Notes: a model not told the origin generated them from the sequence alone. A DNA stretch of 64,000 nucleotides from MGIIb-O2 sp002494975 (GCA_028355015.1 JAOMRN010000002.1:251222-315221); one strand, 5' to 3'; counted from the stretch's first letter, positions 36,530 to 45,545 are shown. Numbers and translations: made by a program.

Positions 36530-37060
36530 CTAATCGTCAAGAGTTAATTCTGTACCACGTTTCCTTTTCTTACGAGAGGTTTTAGCAGGTTCTAGTGATT
36601 TTTGAGGAATTATTGCTTCCGTTTCAACGGGGGTAGTATCTGCCTGCAGATTAGCTATCTGATTGTTGAAAATATTCGCCAAAGAAATTGTGGTTTCTTC
36701 TATTGAATCGAATTCAGATTTCATCTTATTCATTATTCCCAGTACTTCTTCTGTTCTTTTTTGAAGTATTGCTATTGCTTCCGTTCTAGGTTTTTCCGCT
36801 TGAACCCTGCTCCCGATGTCTATTACTGCTCCCGCTTCGGCCGGGATATCGGCTACAATTTGTACACCTGCACCAAGTGGTATCATCGCACCTTTAGCCC
36901 CAGTGGAAGGTATTGCAGACAATGTTTCTATTGTTTGCATCTGTTCTAATCTTATTTGCTCGAGGCGTTTCATTTGTTGTTCAATAGATTCCATTCTTTG
37001 ACGATTGAGGTCAACTTGTTGTGCGATACGCTGTAACTCTGCCTGATCAACTGCACTCAT
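36530..37060 (-). CDS. pfdA: Prefoldin alpha subunit
   Basis: 176 aa. Two coiled-coil helices (about 5-50 and 95-140) flank a beta hairpin with MIPLGAGVQIVADIPAEAG and VIDIGSRVQAEK, the prefoldin alpha pattern. It binds unfolded chains and hands them to the thermosome at 9205. The C terminus has a basic KTSRKKRKRG patch beyond the usual end. ftsY starts eight bases downstream. Confidence 0.9.
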   Translation of the reverse strand: MSAVDQAELQRIAQQVDLNRQRMESIEQQMKRLEQIRLEQMQTIETLSAIPSTGAKGAMIPLGAGVQIVADIPAEAGAVIDIGSRVQAEKPRTEAIAILQKRTEEVLGIMNKMKSEFDSIEETTISLANIFNNQIANLQADTTPVETEAIIPQKSLEPAKTSRKKRKRGTELTLDD

Positions 37061-37140
37061 CAGACTTTGCGGGCTTGTCGTCTGTCAAGAAGGCGTCGGA
37101 ATCTTCTATTAGATTGTTTTATGTCATTTTTGTAGATATA

Positions 37141-39033
37141 TTATTGCTTTGTAATAAATTCAATAATCTGATTTGCCGCTTCTTCGGCAGAAATTTTTGT
37201 AGTGTCTATTCTAATTTCAGGATTCTTTGGATCTTCAAAAGGAGACGATATTCCCGTAAAATTTGGTATCTCTCCGGAACGTGCCTTAGCATACAATCCT
37301 TTGACATCTCTTTCCTCACAAACAGACAAAGGGGTGTCTACAAAAACTTCTACAAATTCATTTTCAGAAACTAATGAGCGCGCCATAGCACGCTCAGATT
37401 CGAATGGTGATATGAAGGAAGTAATGCAAATTAATCCACTATTGAGCATTAACTTTGCAACTTCTCCGACTCTTCTAATATTTTCGACTCGATCTGCTTC
37501 AGTAAACCCTAAATCTCGATTCAAACCATGACGTATGTTATCTCCATCAAGAGTTATTGTGTGCTTACCTAACGATTGTAATTTCTTTTCTAAAATATTT
37601 GCAATAGATGATTTACCTGAACCTGATAATCCAGTAAACCATATTATCCGAGGGGTCTGGGATTTTTGTTCTGCGCGAGAATCTTGTGAAACATCCATTT
37701 TCTGCCAATGAATATTTTCTGAACGACGAAGTGCGAAATCAATTAATCCCATGCCAACTGTATTATTTGATAGTCGATCAACGATAATGAAGCCCCCCAT
37801 CGTTTGGTTGTCATCATAAGAATCGAAAGCAATTCTCCTATCGAGAGATATATTACAAACTCCAATTTCATTAAGCTCTAATGTTTTAGCAGGTAGATGG
37901 TCAAGAGTATTTACATCAATTCGATGTTTTAATTTCCCTAAAGTCAATGTAGCAGATTGTGTACTCGATTTTAACAGATATTGTCTACCTGGCATCATTG
38001 CATCGTTATTCATCCATAATATGCGTGCTTGAAACTGATCGGCCTCTCCGCAAGGATCACTAGATAGAGCTATTATATCCCCTCTTGACACATCTATTTC
38101 ATCTTCAAGAGTTATTGTCACAGACTTTCCTACTTTTGCTTTGGGAAGTTCTCCTTCCCATGTGACTATGCTCTTGATGTGTGAGGTATTGCCTCCTGGA
38201 AGTATTCTGACTTCATCTCCTGTATTTATCTCTCCACTGGCAATTAATCCAGAAAAACCTCTAAATTTTGAATTTGGCCTGTTGACCCATTGTACCGGCA
38301 TTCTAAATGATTGGAGTGCTTTTTGATTAGATACTTCTACCGTTTCAAGATATTGCATTATTGTTTGTCCGTTAAACCAAGGGGTGTTTTCACTCTTGTT
38401 TACTACATTATCTCCCATCAATGCGGATATTGGAACTGGAGTTATAGATTCTAAGTTCAATGCACTATCTGCAAACTCTCGATATTCGGAGACAATGTCA
38501 TCATAAACTTGTTGAGAATATTCAACTAAATCTAATTTGTTGATTGCTAATAATACATTTTTGACACCGACCATAGAGACAATGAATGAATGTCTGCGTG
38601 TTTGAGTCAAAACTCCTTGCTCGGCATCTACCAATATAATTGCTACATCGGCTGTTGATGCTCCTGTTGCCATATTGCGCGTGTATTCTTCGTGTCCGGG
38701 TGTATCTGCAACAATGTATTTTCTTTTATCTGTTGAAAAGAATCTGTATGCTACATCTATTGTTATGCCCTGCTCTCTTTCTGCTGCTAGACCGTCTACT
38801 AGTAAGGCGAAATCTATCTCTTCTCCTTGTGTTCCAATTTTCTTTGAATCTGTTTTCAAAGACGATAATTGATCATCAAAAAGCATATGAGATTCATACA
38901 ACATTCGGCCAATTAGTGTTGATTTCCCATCGTCTACAGAACCACATGTAATAAATCTCAAAAGACTTTTTTCTTCGTGCGATTTGAGATAAGAATCTAT
39001 ATCTGTAGCGATTAAGTTACTGATATGAGACAT
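37141..39033 (-). CDS. cysNC: CysN-CysC fusion: ATP sulfurylase large subunit + APS kinase
   Basis: 630 aa. GTPase part: GSVDDGKSTLIGRMLYESH (P-loop), DTPGHEEYTRNMATGAS and NKLDL. The EF-Tu-like beta domains follow to about residue 440. The APS kinase domain has a P-loop GLSGSGKSSIANILEKKL, then LDGDNIRHGLNRDLGF and RRVGEVAKLMLNSGL. It activates sulfate to APS with CysD and makes PAPS. Start TAATG overlaps the cysD stop. These are bacterial-type proteins, and the fusion fits PAPS supply to the sulfotransferases at 12302 and 13151. Confidence 0.94.
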   Translation of the reverse strand: MSHISNLIATDIDSYLKSHEEKSLLRFITCGSVDDGKSTLIGRMLYESHMLFDDQLSSLKTDSKKIGTQGEEIDFALLVDGLAAEREQGITIDVAYRFFSTDKRKYIVADTPGHEEYTRNMATGASTADVAIILVDAEQGVLTQTRRHSFIVSMVGVKNVLLAINKLDLVEYSQQVYDDIVSEYREFADSALNLESITPVPISALMGDNVVNKSENTPWFNGQTIMQYLETVEVSNQKALQSFRMPVQWVNRPNSKFRGFSGLIASGEINTGDEVRILPGGNTSHIKSIVTWEGELPKAKVGKSVTITLEDEIDVSRGDIIALSSDPCGEADQFQARILWMNNDAMMPGRQYLLKSSTQSATLTLGKLKHRIDVNTLDHLPAKTLELNEIGVCNISLDRRIAFDSYDDNQTMGGFIIVDRLSNNTVGMGLIDFALRRSENIHWQKMDVSQDSRAEQKSQTPRIIWFTGLSGSGKSSIANILEKKLQSLGKHTITLDGDNIRHGLNRDLGFTEADRVENIRRVGEVAKLMLNSGLICITSFISPFESERAMARSLVSENEFVEVFVDTPLSVCEERDVKGLYAKARSGEIPNFTGISSPFEDPKNPEIRIDTTKISAEEAANQIIEFITKQ

Positions 39034-39926
39034 TAAAAATACCCCTCTTGTTTCTTTTTCTCCATAGATGCATTACTATCATGATCGATAGTTCTGCCTT
39101 GCCTTTCAGACGTTGTGGTGAGAAGCATTTCTTGAATTATTTTTGGCAATGTTGTGGCTTCAGATTCTACTGCTCCCGAAAGAGGGTAACATCCTAATGT
39201 TCGAAATCTAACGCTTTTCATCATAGGAGTTTCTCCCTCTTCTAGAGGTAGCCTATCGTCATCGACGAGTATTAGCACTCCATCCCTTTCTACAACAGGC
39301 CTCTTTTTCGAAAGATATAGCGGAACTATTGGTATTTTTTCTAAATGGATGTACTGCCAGATATCTAACTCTGTCCAATTAGACAAAGGGAATACTCTGA
39401 TTGATTCTCCTTTGTTCTTCCGCGAATTAAAAATATTCCATAACTCTGGCCGTTGATTCTTGGGGTCCCATCGGTGTTTTGATGTTCTAAACGAAAAAAT
39501 TCTTTCCTTGGCTCTTGATTTTTCTTCATCTCTTCTGGCACCACCAAATGCTACATCAAATTCGTATTTGTCTAATGCCTGTTTCAGGCCTTGTGTTTTC
39601 ATCATATCTGTATGCTTAGATGAACCATGTGTGAATGGGTTCATCCCCATTTCTTTCCCTGTTGGATTGATATGAACTATTAAATCGAGATCTAATTCTT
39701 TAGCAGTTTTGTCCCTAAATTCAATCATTTCAGAGAATTTCCACATTGTATCTATGTGCATTATTGGAAATGGAATTTTGCCGGGATAGAAGGCTTTTCG
39801 CGCTAAATGAAGCATGACTGAAGAGTCCTTACCAATTGAGTATAACATAACTGGATTTTCTGCCTCAGCAACCACCTCTCTCATGATATGGATTGCTTCC
39901 GCCTCTAATGCGTCGAGGTGAGACAT
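39033..39926 (-). CDS. cysD: Sulfate adenylyltransferase small subunit CysD
   Basis: 297 aa. ATP pyrophosphatase of the PP-loop type: VMLYSIGKDSSVMLHLARKA carries the loop, HIDTMWKFSEM, GMNPFTHGS and FGGARRDEEKSRAKER are all typical. It works with CysN to form APS. It sits between cysQ (upstream, 103-base gap) and cysNC (one-base overlap). Confidence 0.94.
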   Translation of the reverse strand: MSHLDALEAEAIHIMREVVAEAENPVMLYSIGKDSSVMLHLARKAFYPGKIPFPIMHIDTMWKFSEMIEFRDKTAKELDLDLIVHINPTGKEMGMNPFTHGSSKHTDMMKTQGLKQALDKYEFDVAFGGARRDEEKSRAKERIFSFRTSKHRWDPKNQRPELWNIFNSRKNKGESIRVFPLSNWTELDIWQYIHLEKIPIVPLYLSKKRPVVERDGVLILVDDDRLPLEEGETPMMKSVRFRTLGCYPLSGAVESEATTLPKIIQEMLLTTTSERQGRTIDHDSNASMEKKKQEGYF

Positions 39927-40029
39927 GGCTGTGGCGTGAGATATGGGCTATTTCACATCGACGGGTTTTAGGCCATTATTGAAAAGAGGCTTGTAAAGCC
40001 TTCATTGAATAGGATTAATGACTATAATG

Positions 40030-40821
40030 TCATTGCTGAGATATCCAATCTTCAGTCCATCTATCATCCGCTGCTACAAGAAAATAAGGATTAAGCACGT
40101 TTTCTACTAGATCATAATCTAATGTTTTTCCGGTTGGCCCCACTATAATACCTCCAGCGCCTGATACCACTGCGTGAGCTGCGGCGATATCCCAACAAGA
40201 AGTAGGCCCAAATCGAGGATAAAGATCCGCTGAGCCTTCTGCAACTATACACGCTTTCAACGATGAGCCCATCCTTACTAGATCGTAATTCCCTAATGTT
40301 TTAGCAAATTCTTCGTCCTTCTCTCCTCGATGTGTTCCGCTGGCTACAAGACGTACTGGCGAAGGAGGTGAGGATGGATTTACCATCATTAAACCAGAAC
40401 CATCAGAACCCCTTCTTTCTGAAGGTTTTAGGGTGCCACCGAACCATGTTGTTTTTGTTACAGGCGCGTGAACGACTCCAAAAATTGGATTCCATCTGTT
40501 TTTCCTACGATGCATTAGGGCAATGTTCACAGTAAACATTCCGTTCCTTTTGATGAATTCTTTTGTCCCGTCTAGGGGGTCCACTAGCCAACAAGTATCG
40601 CTTGACATTGGGTCTCCTTCATTTCCTTCTTCTGAAACAATTGGAGTGTTGTCTATTTTTCTTAGTTCTCTAACAATTATGTTATGTGCCGCTAAATCGG
40701 CCGCAGTCAAAGGTGAATTGTCGCCTTTATGCTGAATATTCATTGTTTCTGGTTTACTATATATTTCTAAAATTGCGTCACCCGCTAATTCAGCAATATG
40801 TACTATATTTTCTAAATCCAA
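40030..40821 (-). CDS. cysQ: 3'(2'),5'-bisphosphate nucleotidase CysQ
   Basis: 263 aa, TTG start at 40821, which gives the usual N-terminal helix. Inositol-monophosphatase-fold motifs: GDNSPLTAADLAAHN, SEEGNEGD, WLVDPLDGTKEFI and CWDIAAAHAVVSGAGG. It removes the 3' phosphate from PAP, the by-product of PAPS-dependent sulfation, to keep sulfotransferases from being inhibited. Its position in front of cysD supports that role. Confidence 0.9.
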   Translation of the reverse strand: MDLENIVHIAELAGDAILEIYSKPETMNIQHKGDNSPLTAADLAAHNIIVRELRKIDNTPIVSEEGNEGDPMSSDTCWLVDPLDGTKEFIKRNGMFTVNIALMHRRKNRWNPIFGVVHAPVTKTTWFGGTLKPSERRGSDGSGLMMVNPSSPPSPVRLVASGTHRGEKDEEFAKTLGNYDLVRMGSSLKACIVAEGSADLYPRFGPTSCWDIAAAHAVVSGAGGIIVGPTGKTLDYDLVENVLNPYFLVAADDRWTEDWISQQ

Positions 40822-40840
40822 AATTTATACCCCCTGTTAC

Positions 40841-41419
40841 TCAGAAATCTTGCATTTCTTCGGCGGCAGATTCTAATTTGTTCCTAGATTCTTCACTAAG
40901 GTGGAATAAATATGGGTCTTCTTCCCCGACGATTTCTTTCCAAGAAGACATGGTTCTCGCCCATATTTCTTGTTCGGAATTCCATTCAAGCCATCGATCT
41001 ACGAAATCACAATGGCGGATTATGTCTTCATCTTCTTCAGATAATTTACGCAGTATTGTATTAGTTTGGGCCAATAACATACCAAACGGGGCGTTTACTT
41101 TGTATGTAGTAAATGGGTTTCTTTCCTGGACTACTGTCAAATGTTCCCGCCATAGCCCTAGAAATACATCATATGTCCACCCTATTATTAGAACAACGGC
41201 TAAAACTGAAAATGCAATTGCCCCGAGTCCCCAATAAGTCATCGGAACGGCTAGCATTTCGGTGTCAGACTCAAATCGCCAACTAACATATGGCCACATG
41301 AGTAATGTGAGTGTGGTAATCCAAAATCCCATTGAGATAAGAGTTTGGCTTTGTTGAATACGCCAGTACTGGCGCATGAAAGTTTTCTTCAGCACAAGTG
41401 GTCCTGAGGCCAATGTCAT
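40841..41419 (-). CDS. Two-helix membrane protein with soluble C-terminal domain
   Basis: 192 aa. Helices near residues 28-46 (ISMGFWITTLTLLMWPYV) and 62-82 (MTYWGLGAIAFSVLAVVLII-type). The remaining about 100 residues are soluble, helical and acidic, with a Trp-rich HCDFVDRWLEWNSEQEIW. No family recognised. It lies between the LX gene and cysQ, 63 bases downstream of LX, and may be cotranscribed with them. Confidence 0.55.
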   Translation of the reverse strand: MTLASGPLVLKKTFMRQYWRIQQSQTLISMGFWITTLTLLMWPYVSWRFESDTEMLAVPMTYWGLGAIAFSVLAVVLIIGWTYDVFLGLWREHLTVVQERNPFTTYKVNAPFGMLLAQTNTILRKLSEEDEDIIRHCDFVDRWLEWNSEQEIWARTMSSWKEIVGEEDPYLFHLSEESRNKLESAAEEMQDF

Positions 41420-41482
41420 TTCAGAGTTACGTGTTGAAGTTAGTTAAACCTCGGTAAATCGTACAAAAAACGAAATTCCGTA

Positions 41483-41710
41483 TCAGTTGTTTCTAAAATG
41501 AGATATTACAACAGGCGCGCTTGATTCAGATGGGTCTATTGTTTCTAGAGATTGGATAGTAATTTCGCGCCTCTTGGCTCCGTGGCGACTTCCAAAGTTC
41601 GACATTATTTTCTCTCTTGCACCGTCTTCATCGGGTGCAACTAAGTCCATTGAGAAGTCTTGGTTTGTCTTTCCTTGACGGAAGAATCCTACTGCGCGAT
41701 ATACCTTCAT
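41483..41710 (-). CDS. rplX: Ribosomal protein LX (L18a/L20e family)
   Basis: 75 aa from ATG 41710; a start at 41758 would add 16 residues outside the family. KVYRAVGFFRQG, then FSMDLVAPDEDGAREKIMSNFG and SRHGAKRREITIQSLE, match archaeal LX. In many archaea LX is followed by pfdA and ftsY. Here cysQ-cysD-cysNC and a membrane protein intervene. Confidence 0.85.
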   Translation of the reverse strand: MKVYRAVGFFRQGKTNQDFSMDLVAPDEDGAREKIMSNFGSRHGAKRREITIQSLETIDPSESSAPVVISHFRNN

Positions 41711-41847
41711 ATCGCCGGCGAACTTTGACTTTGATATAAACGCGACGAAAAACGGCAAAACTGTTAATCTCCAAATATCAACGTATAATGGGTAGATTTT
41801 TACTCAAGGTTCAAGAACGTATTAGCCTCGATGTTTGTTGATTATTG

Positions 41848-42306
41848 ATGAGTTCGCCTTCAAATCTAGATTCTTCATCGGAGAAAGACAATTCTCCTTT
41901 GGAGGAAAGGTTGGCACAATTTCCAAATGAAAAGCTAGTTCAAGAAGTAATATCTGTTTGGGACGAAGTGATACGTATAGAGCAAGAATTGGCTAATTCC
42001 AGACAGCGGACGCGCGCTCTAGAATTAGAATTAGCCTCAATGGATTTAGAACAAGGAGATGGCCCTACGATAATCGATCTCGAAGAACAATTGAGAGTTA
42101 TGAAGATGCGTTGTGGACAATTAGAGGCAAAATTAGAAAATGAAAAAATTCGAAGAATTGATGGAACGGATAATTCTGACTCTCGTCTTGAAGAATTACA
42201 AAAAGAAAATGCGCGACTTCTGAAGGTAGAAGAAGAGCATATGATTCTAATTCTAGATATGGAAGCCCAAATCGATCGCTTAATTGACTCTATTAAAAGA
42301 AATTAA
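41848..42306 (+). CDS. Coiled-coil protein
   Basis: 152 aa from ATG 41848; a TTG at 41845 is in frame. After a Ser/Asp-rich start, residues about 30-150 are heptad-like helix, with LEERLAQFPNEKLVQEVISV, EQELANSRQRTRALELELAS and LQKENARLLKVEEEHMILIL. No other domain. Function unknown. It is divergent from LX, and its 3' end overlaps the convergent zinc-knuckle gene by four bases. Confidence 0.6.
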   Translation: MSSPSNLDSSSEKDNSPLEERLAQFPNEKLVQEVISVWDEVIRIEQELANSRQRTRALELELASMDLEQGDGPTIIDLEEQLRVMKMRCGQLEAKLENEKIRRIDGTDNSDSRLEELQKENARLLKVEEEHMILILDMEAQIDRLIDSIKRN

Positions 42307-43751
42307 TTGGTATCTCCAAAGTTGCTTGCAAAGGAGTTTTTTACTGCATAGGGCCTAGTCATTTCGATTTCTAATCTAGGGATCAATCCGCTAAGTTCGT
42401 TTCCAGTTCCAAGAAGTTTATTCATCTTTGTTATATTGTCTTCTACAGTAATGTCAATTTCCTCAATTAACGATGTTAATTTGTATTTCTGATTGGATTG
42501 GAAACTTTTCAACTCTTTCACTTGTTCACGAAGTTTTTTTAGCACCTCGGGAGATTTTACCGCTACCATCTCGTTAGGCTCTGTATATGGCCAGTACTCT
42601 TGTTTTTTATTCGATTTTGAAGACTGCGGCTGGGGATAGATGAGTCTATGCTTTTTTTGGTCTGATGCACTTTCTAAGGTTGTGAATATTGATCTTTTAA
42701 TCCATGTTTTCGCACTTTCCTTTGGCTCACCGGGAAGGACATCTTCGTGTTCTTTGATTTTCTTTACCAAAAAATCTGGTAATTCAATATTGCATGACAT
42801 TTCTTTTTCTTTGTCTTGTTGATCTAGACATTTTAGACAAAGGGGTTTTTCATTTCCAGGGAGTCTTGATGCTTTGTCTTCAGATGGGACTAACACATAC
42901 TTTGCATTCGATGCTGATGATGCAGGAGTTGTAATACCGGTTAATCCACAGATATAACAATTCAAATCCGACTCTTTCAAATATTCTTTCTCTTGATTCC
43001 TTAAAGGTGTAATAATAGTATTGAGGAAATCATCTATTTCTTTTGTGTTTTCCTTAATTGAAGTATGTATTTCACCTATTGTTGAGATTAATTGATTTTG
43101 ATTAACATTATGTAACTCTTGTAACTTAATTATTTTTTCATGAAGTTTTGAAAGTTTAGGTGTTTCTTCCATTGATAATCCTGATATGGCTTCTTTTGGT
43201 ACGTTCCATCCAACGGTTTCTGAATCTGGCGCATACCAGTATTCTCCTGTTTTTACATCTATAGAGGGGCGGAATACGCGAGTTCTTGTATTCTTCAGTT
43301 GTTCTTTGAGAATATATTCGACGGCTCTTTTAGTGAATGATTTGATTCCTTTCTGTGTCAATTTGCCATTGGCTTTTTTCCTCTTTGCTTCTGGTATTTT
43401 TTCAAGAGCATGGATTTTTTTTATTGCAAATCCAGGTAACTTCACGGATAGTTGCTGAAGTTCATACTGCTCGTGTCTTTCACATAGGCTTTTGTCATTA
43501 AACCCATATTTGGTGGAATTGGAATTTGATGAAACTATACTATATCTTTTTGGTTTTTTACCGGAATTGGATTCTTCGTACTTATTTTCTCCTGTTATCC
43601 TACAAGCATAGCACGGATCTGGTTTCACCTCATCGTGAAGGTGGGAAGTCAGACCTTTTCTTGTCTTTTTGACGGGTTTTTGTCCTTTAGTGCTGAGTTT
43701 GTCTCTCCATTTGGGGCTACGCTCGCGCTTTGCACCTTTCTCGTTATTCAT
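42303..43751 (-). CDS. Duplicated zinc-knuckle / ribbon-helix-helix-like protein
   Basis: 482 aa, no family recognised. Two tandem units about 218 residues apart. Each has a Cys pair, a second Cys-x2-Cys/His pair, a strand-plus-two-helix stretch, an EYW motif and a coiled coil. Unit 1: Cys47/Cys50 and Cys90/His93, then LSVKLPGFAIKKIHAL (101-116) and FTKRAVEYILKE. Unit 2: Cys265/Cys268 and Cys305/Cys308, then SCNIELPDFLVKKIKE (319-334) and KTWIKRSIFTTLE. The strand-helix-helix piece resembles CopG/RHH DNA-binding folds. The N-terminal 45 residues are very basic. A nucleic-acid role is inferred. Confidence 0.6.
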   Translation of the reverse strand: MNNEKGAKRERSPKWRDKLSTKGQKPVKKTRKGLTSHLHDEVKPDPCYACRITGENKYEESNSGKKPKRYSIVSSNSNSTKYGFNDKSLCERHEQYELQQLSVKLPGFAIKKIHALEKIPEAKRKKANGKLTQKGIKSFTKRAVEYILKEQLKNTRTRVFRPSIDVKTGEYWYAPDSETVGWNVPKEAISGLSMEETPKLSKLHEKIIKLQELHNVNQNQLISTIGEIHTSIKENTKEIDDFLNTIITPLRNQEKEYLKESDLNCYICGLTGITTPASSASNAKYVLVPSEDKASRLPGNEKPLCLKCLDQQDKEKEMSCNIELPDFLVKKIKEHEDVLPGEPKESAKTWIKRSIFTTLESASDQKKHRLIYPQPQSSKSNKKQEYWPYTEPNEMVAVKSPEVLKKLREQVKELKSFQSNQKYKLTSLIEEIDITVEDNITKMNKLLGTGNELSGLIPRLEIEMTRPYAVKNSFASNFGDTN

Positions 43752-43867
43752 ATCTAAGCCAGTTCTTAATGAAGATTAAGAGTTTTGTTGGCCTAAATTT
43801 TCAAAATATGACACAGGAATCTATATTATTAGAGTCTCATTAAGTGCAGTAGGTAGAACGAAAGCCT

Positions 43868-44626
43868 ATGCAAGATATGTTGCAAGGTGGTGAGAGGCAT
43901 CAAAACGAACCCTCTCTGGAGGCTGATCCAAAATCAGTAACGAACGCCTCTGGCTTAACATCCAGAGTTAGTGCAGGAGAGCTTTGGATGATCGTGGTGC
44001 CTGGCATTGGATTATTTTTAGAGTTTTATGGTTTTAACACATTAATGAATTTAGTTGATTTTTTACCCCTCATTGGCGGGTTTGTCTATGACGAAGAGTA
44101 CTTAGATGGCGGAGTCTACTATCATCATACGGGATCCTCTTGTTCTGCACCTAAAGGATCTAATTCTTGGATAAAGGCCATCAAAAGAGCCTGCGGCTTA
44201 GATCATGACGAAAGCTTGGACTGCTGTGTGAGTGATTGTGATTTATCCGCTGATGTCGGCGCGCACCTCACGCAGAGCAGGATTCGTGAGTTTCTCTCAC
44301 TGATAGGAATGGGTGGAACTCCAGTGGTACCAATGTGCTATGGGTGCCATGGCACAGGCCCAGTTGAGATTGATGGAACCCCCTGTATATATGACACAGA
44401 AACACCGATTGACTTTCTTTGGGGAAAGCCGACCTTGTCTAATGTCCGTTGCAGCAACGAAAATTGTGGGAGTTATACTGTAGGTCCGGATAGCGGAGAC
44501 AACTACTGGTGCTGGGATTGTGAACACTATGTAGACTCTGACGGTGACTGCGTGACGGATGGTTGTACTTCTGATGGCTGTTGCGATGATGATGACGATG
44601 ATGATGACGATGATGGTTGGTGGTGA
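43868..44626 (+). CDS. Cys-rich membrane protein with poly-Asp C terminus
   Basis: 252 aa, no family recognised. A soluble start (1-36) precedes two helices (about 38-56 and 58-74). The remainder holds 16 cysteines, among them CGLDHDESLDCCVSDC (109-124), MCYGCHGTG (156-164) and a zinc-ribbon-like pair, Cys195/Cys200 and Cys215/Cys218. The C terminus is CVTDGCTSDGCC, ten Asp (240-249), then GWW. Metal binding is likely; disulfides are possible if the tail is outside. It is followed by a strong hairpin with T-run. Function unknown. Confidence 0.6.
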   Translation: MQDMLQGGERHQNEPSLEADPKSVTNASGLTSRVSAGELWMIVVPGIGLFLEFYGFNTLMNLVDFLPLIGGFVYDEEYLDGGVYYHHTGSSCSAPKGSNSWIKAIKRACGLDHDESLDCCVSDCDLSADVGAHLTQSRIREFLSLIGMGGTPVVPMCYGCHGTGPVEIDGTPCIYDTETPIDFLWGKPTLSNVRCSNENCGSYTVGPDSGDNYWCWDCEHYVDSDGDCVTDGCTSDGCCDDDDDDDDDDGWW

Positions 44627-44656
44627 TTATTTGTAAGTAGAATATGCTACTACTTT

Positions 44657-44687
44657 GGGGGGTCGCTTCGGCGGCTCCCCTTTTTTT
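44657..44687. terminator. UUCG-loop hairpin with T-run
   Basis: GGGGGGTCGC (44657-44666), loop TTCG and GCGGCTCCCC (44671-44680) form a ten-pair stem with two G-U wobbles. A run of seven T (44681-44687) follows on the + strand. It lies 30 bases after the Cys-rich gene and touches the stop of the convergent GGGPS gene, so it could end the + transcript as an intrinsic terminator. Confidence 0.75.
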
Positions 44688-45498
44688 ATTTGTTCATTTT
44701 TGTTATGAAGTTAGTAAGCGCATTCTGTAATGTATTTGCATTATCAAAAGATTCTGTCAAATTACCTGTAATTATCCAATCTGCACCTGCGTCGGATGCA
44801 GCTTTTGCAGTTTCTCCGTCTCTAATTCCTCCTCCAACGATAATTGTCAGATTGCACGACTCTCTGGCCGCTTTGATTAGATTGGGAGATACGGGGGTTT
44901 GGGCGCCACTTCCGGCTTCGAGATAGATTATTCTGAATCCGTAATATTCTGCTGTTGTTGCGTATGCAGAAATTCTTTCTGTTTCGGATGGTTGGATTAG
45001 ATCTGCTTGGCCTACTTCTCCTGCTTTACCTCCGGGTTCACAAATAATATACCCCATTGGCAATGGCGAAATACCAGCTTTTTTAATGAATAATGAGCCC
45101 GCTACTTGTTCTTCGATCAAAAATCTAGAAGATTTACTGTTCATCAGCATCATGAAAGTTATTGCATCTGCGGCGGGTGACAGTGCAGCTGCGCCCTGTG
45201 GAAAAAGAACCACTGGTACTTTCCAATTTTTCTCATCTAAATCAGAATCTTGTGAAGATGCCCAAGCAACCAGTTCGAGTGCTTCTTGAATCGCTATTAC
45301 AGTCTCGTTGACATTTTTCATGTCTGTATCGCTAGAACCACCTACGAGTATCATTTTACTACCCGCGGCTACTGCAGCTACCGCTCTTTTAGCTGCTGTA
45401 TCTGGTGTTTGATCGGCGGGATCTATCAATATAGCGTGTCGAGTCTTTTCATTTGGGTTGCAAACATGCTCCAATGTCTGACTGTCGACTCCGTTCAT
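44686..45498 (-). CDS. Geranylgeranylglyceryl phosphate synthase
   Basis: 270 aa from ATG 45498 (GTG 45516 alternative). It makes the first ether bond of archaeal lipids from glycerol-1-phosphate and GGPP. The TIM barrel shows HAILIDPADQTPD, ILVGGSSDTD, VVLFPQGAAALSPAADA, GYIICEPGGKAGEVGQADLI, IIYLEAGSGAQTPVS and IIVGGGIRDGETAKAASDAG. All match the GGGPS family. Presence of this gene is the strongest single sign that the host is archaeal. Confidence 0.93.
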   Translation of the reverse strand: MNGVDSQTLEHVCNPNEKTRHAILIDPADQTPDTAAKRAVAAVAAGSKMILVGGSSDTDMKNVNETVIAIQEALELVAWASSQDSDLDEKNWKVPVVLFPQGAAALSPAADAITFMMLMNSKSSRFLIEEQVAGSLFIKKAGISPLPMGYIICEPGGKAGEVGQADLIQPSETERISAYATTAEYYGFRIIYLEAGSGAQTPVSPNLIKAARESCNLTIIVGGGIRDGETAKAASDAGADWIITGNLTESFDNANTLQNALTNFITKMNK

Positions 45499-45545
45499 AT
45501 TCTCTCGTGACTGCACTAGGCATCTAATATTTTACAAAAATAATA

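Noticed and set aside
39987..40001. Small hairpin AGGCTT-GTA-AAGCCT between cysQ and cysD
   Set aside because: A six-pair stem alone is common by chance, and no T-run or conserved leader accompanies it; a riboswitch for the cys genes could not be supported.
37141..40821. Assimilatory sulfate reduction locus
   Set aside because: Only activation (CysD, CysNC) and PAP clearance (CysQ) are present; no reductase is seen, so reduction cannot be claimed from this window.
44584..44616. GAT/GAC run as a microsatellite
   Set aside because: It is the poly-Asp end of an open reading frame with a normal stop after GWW.
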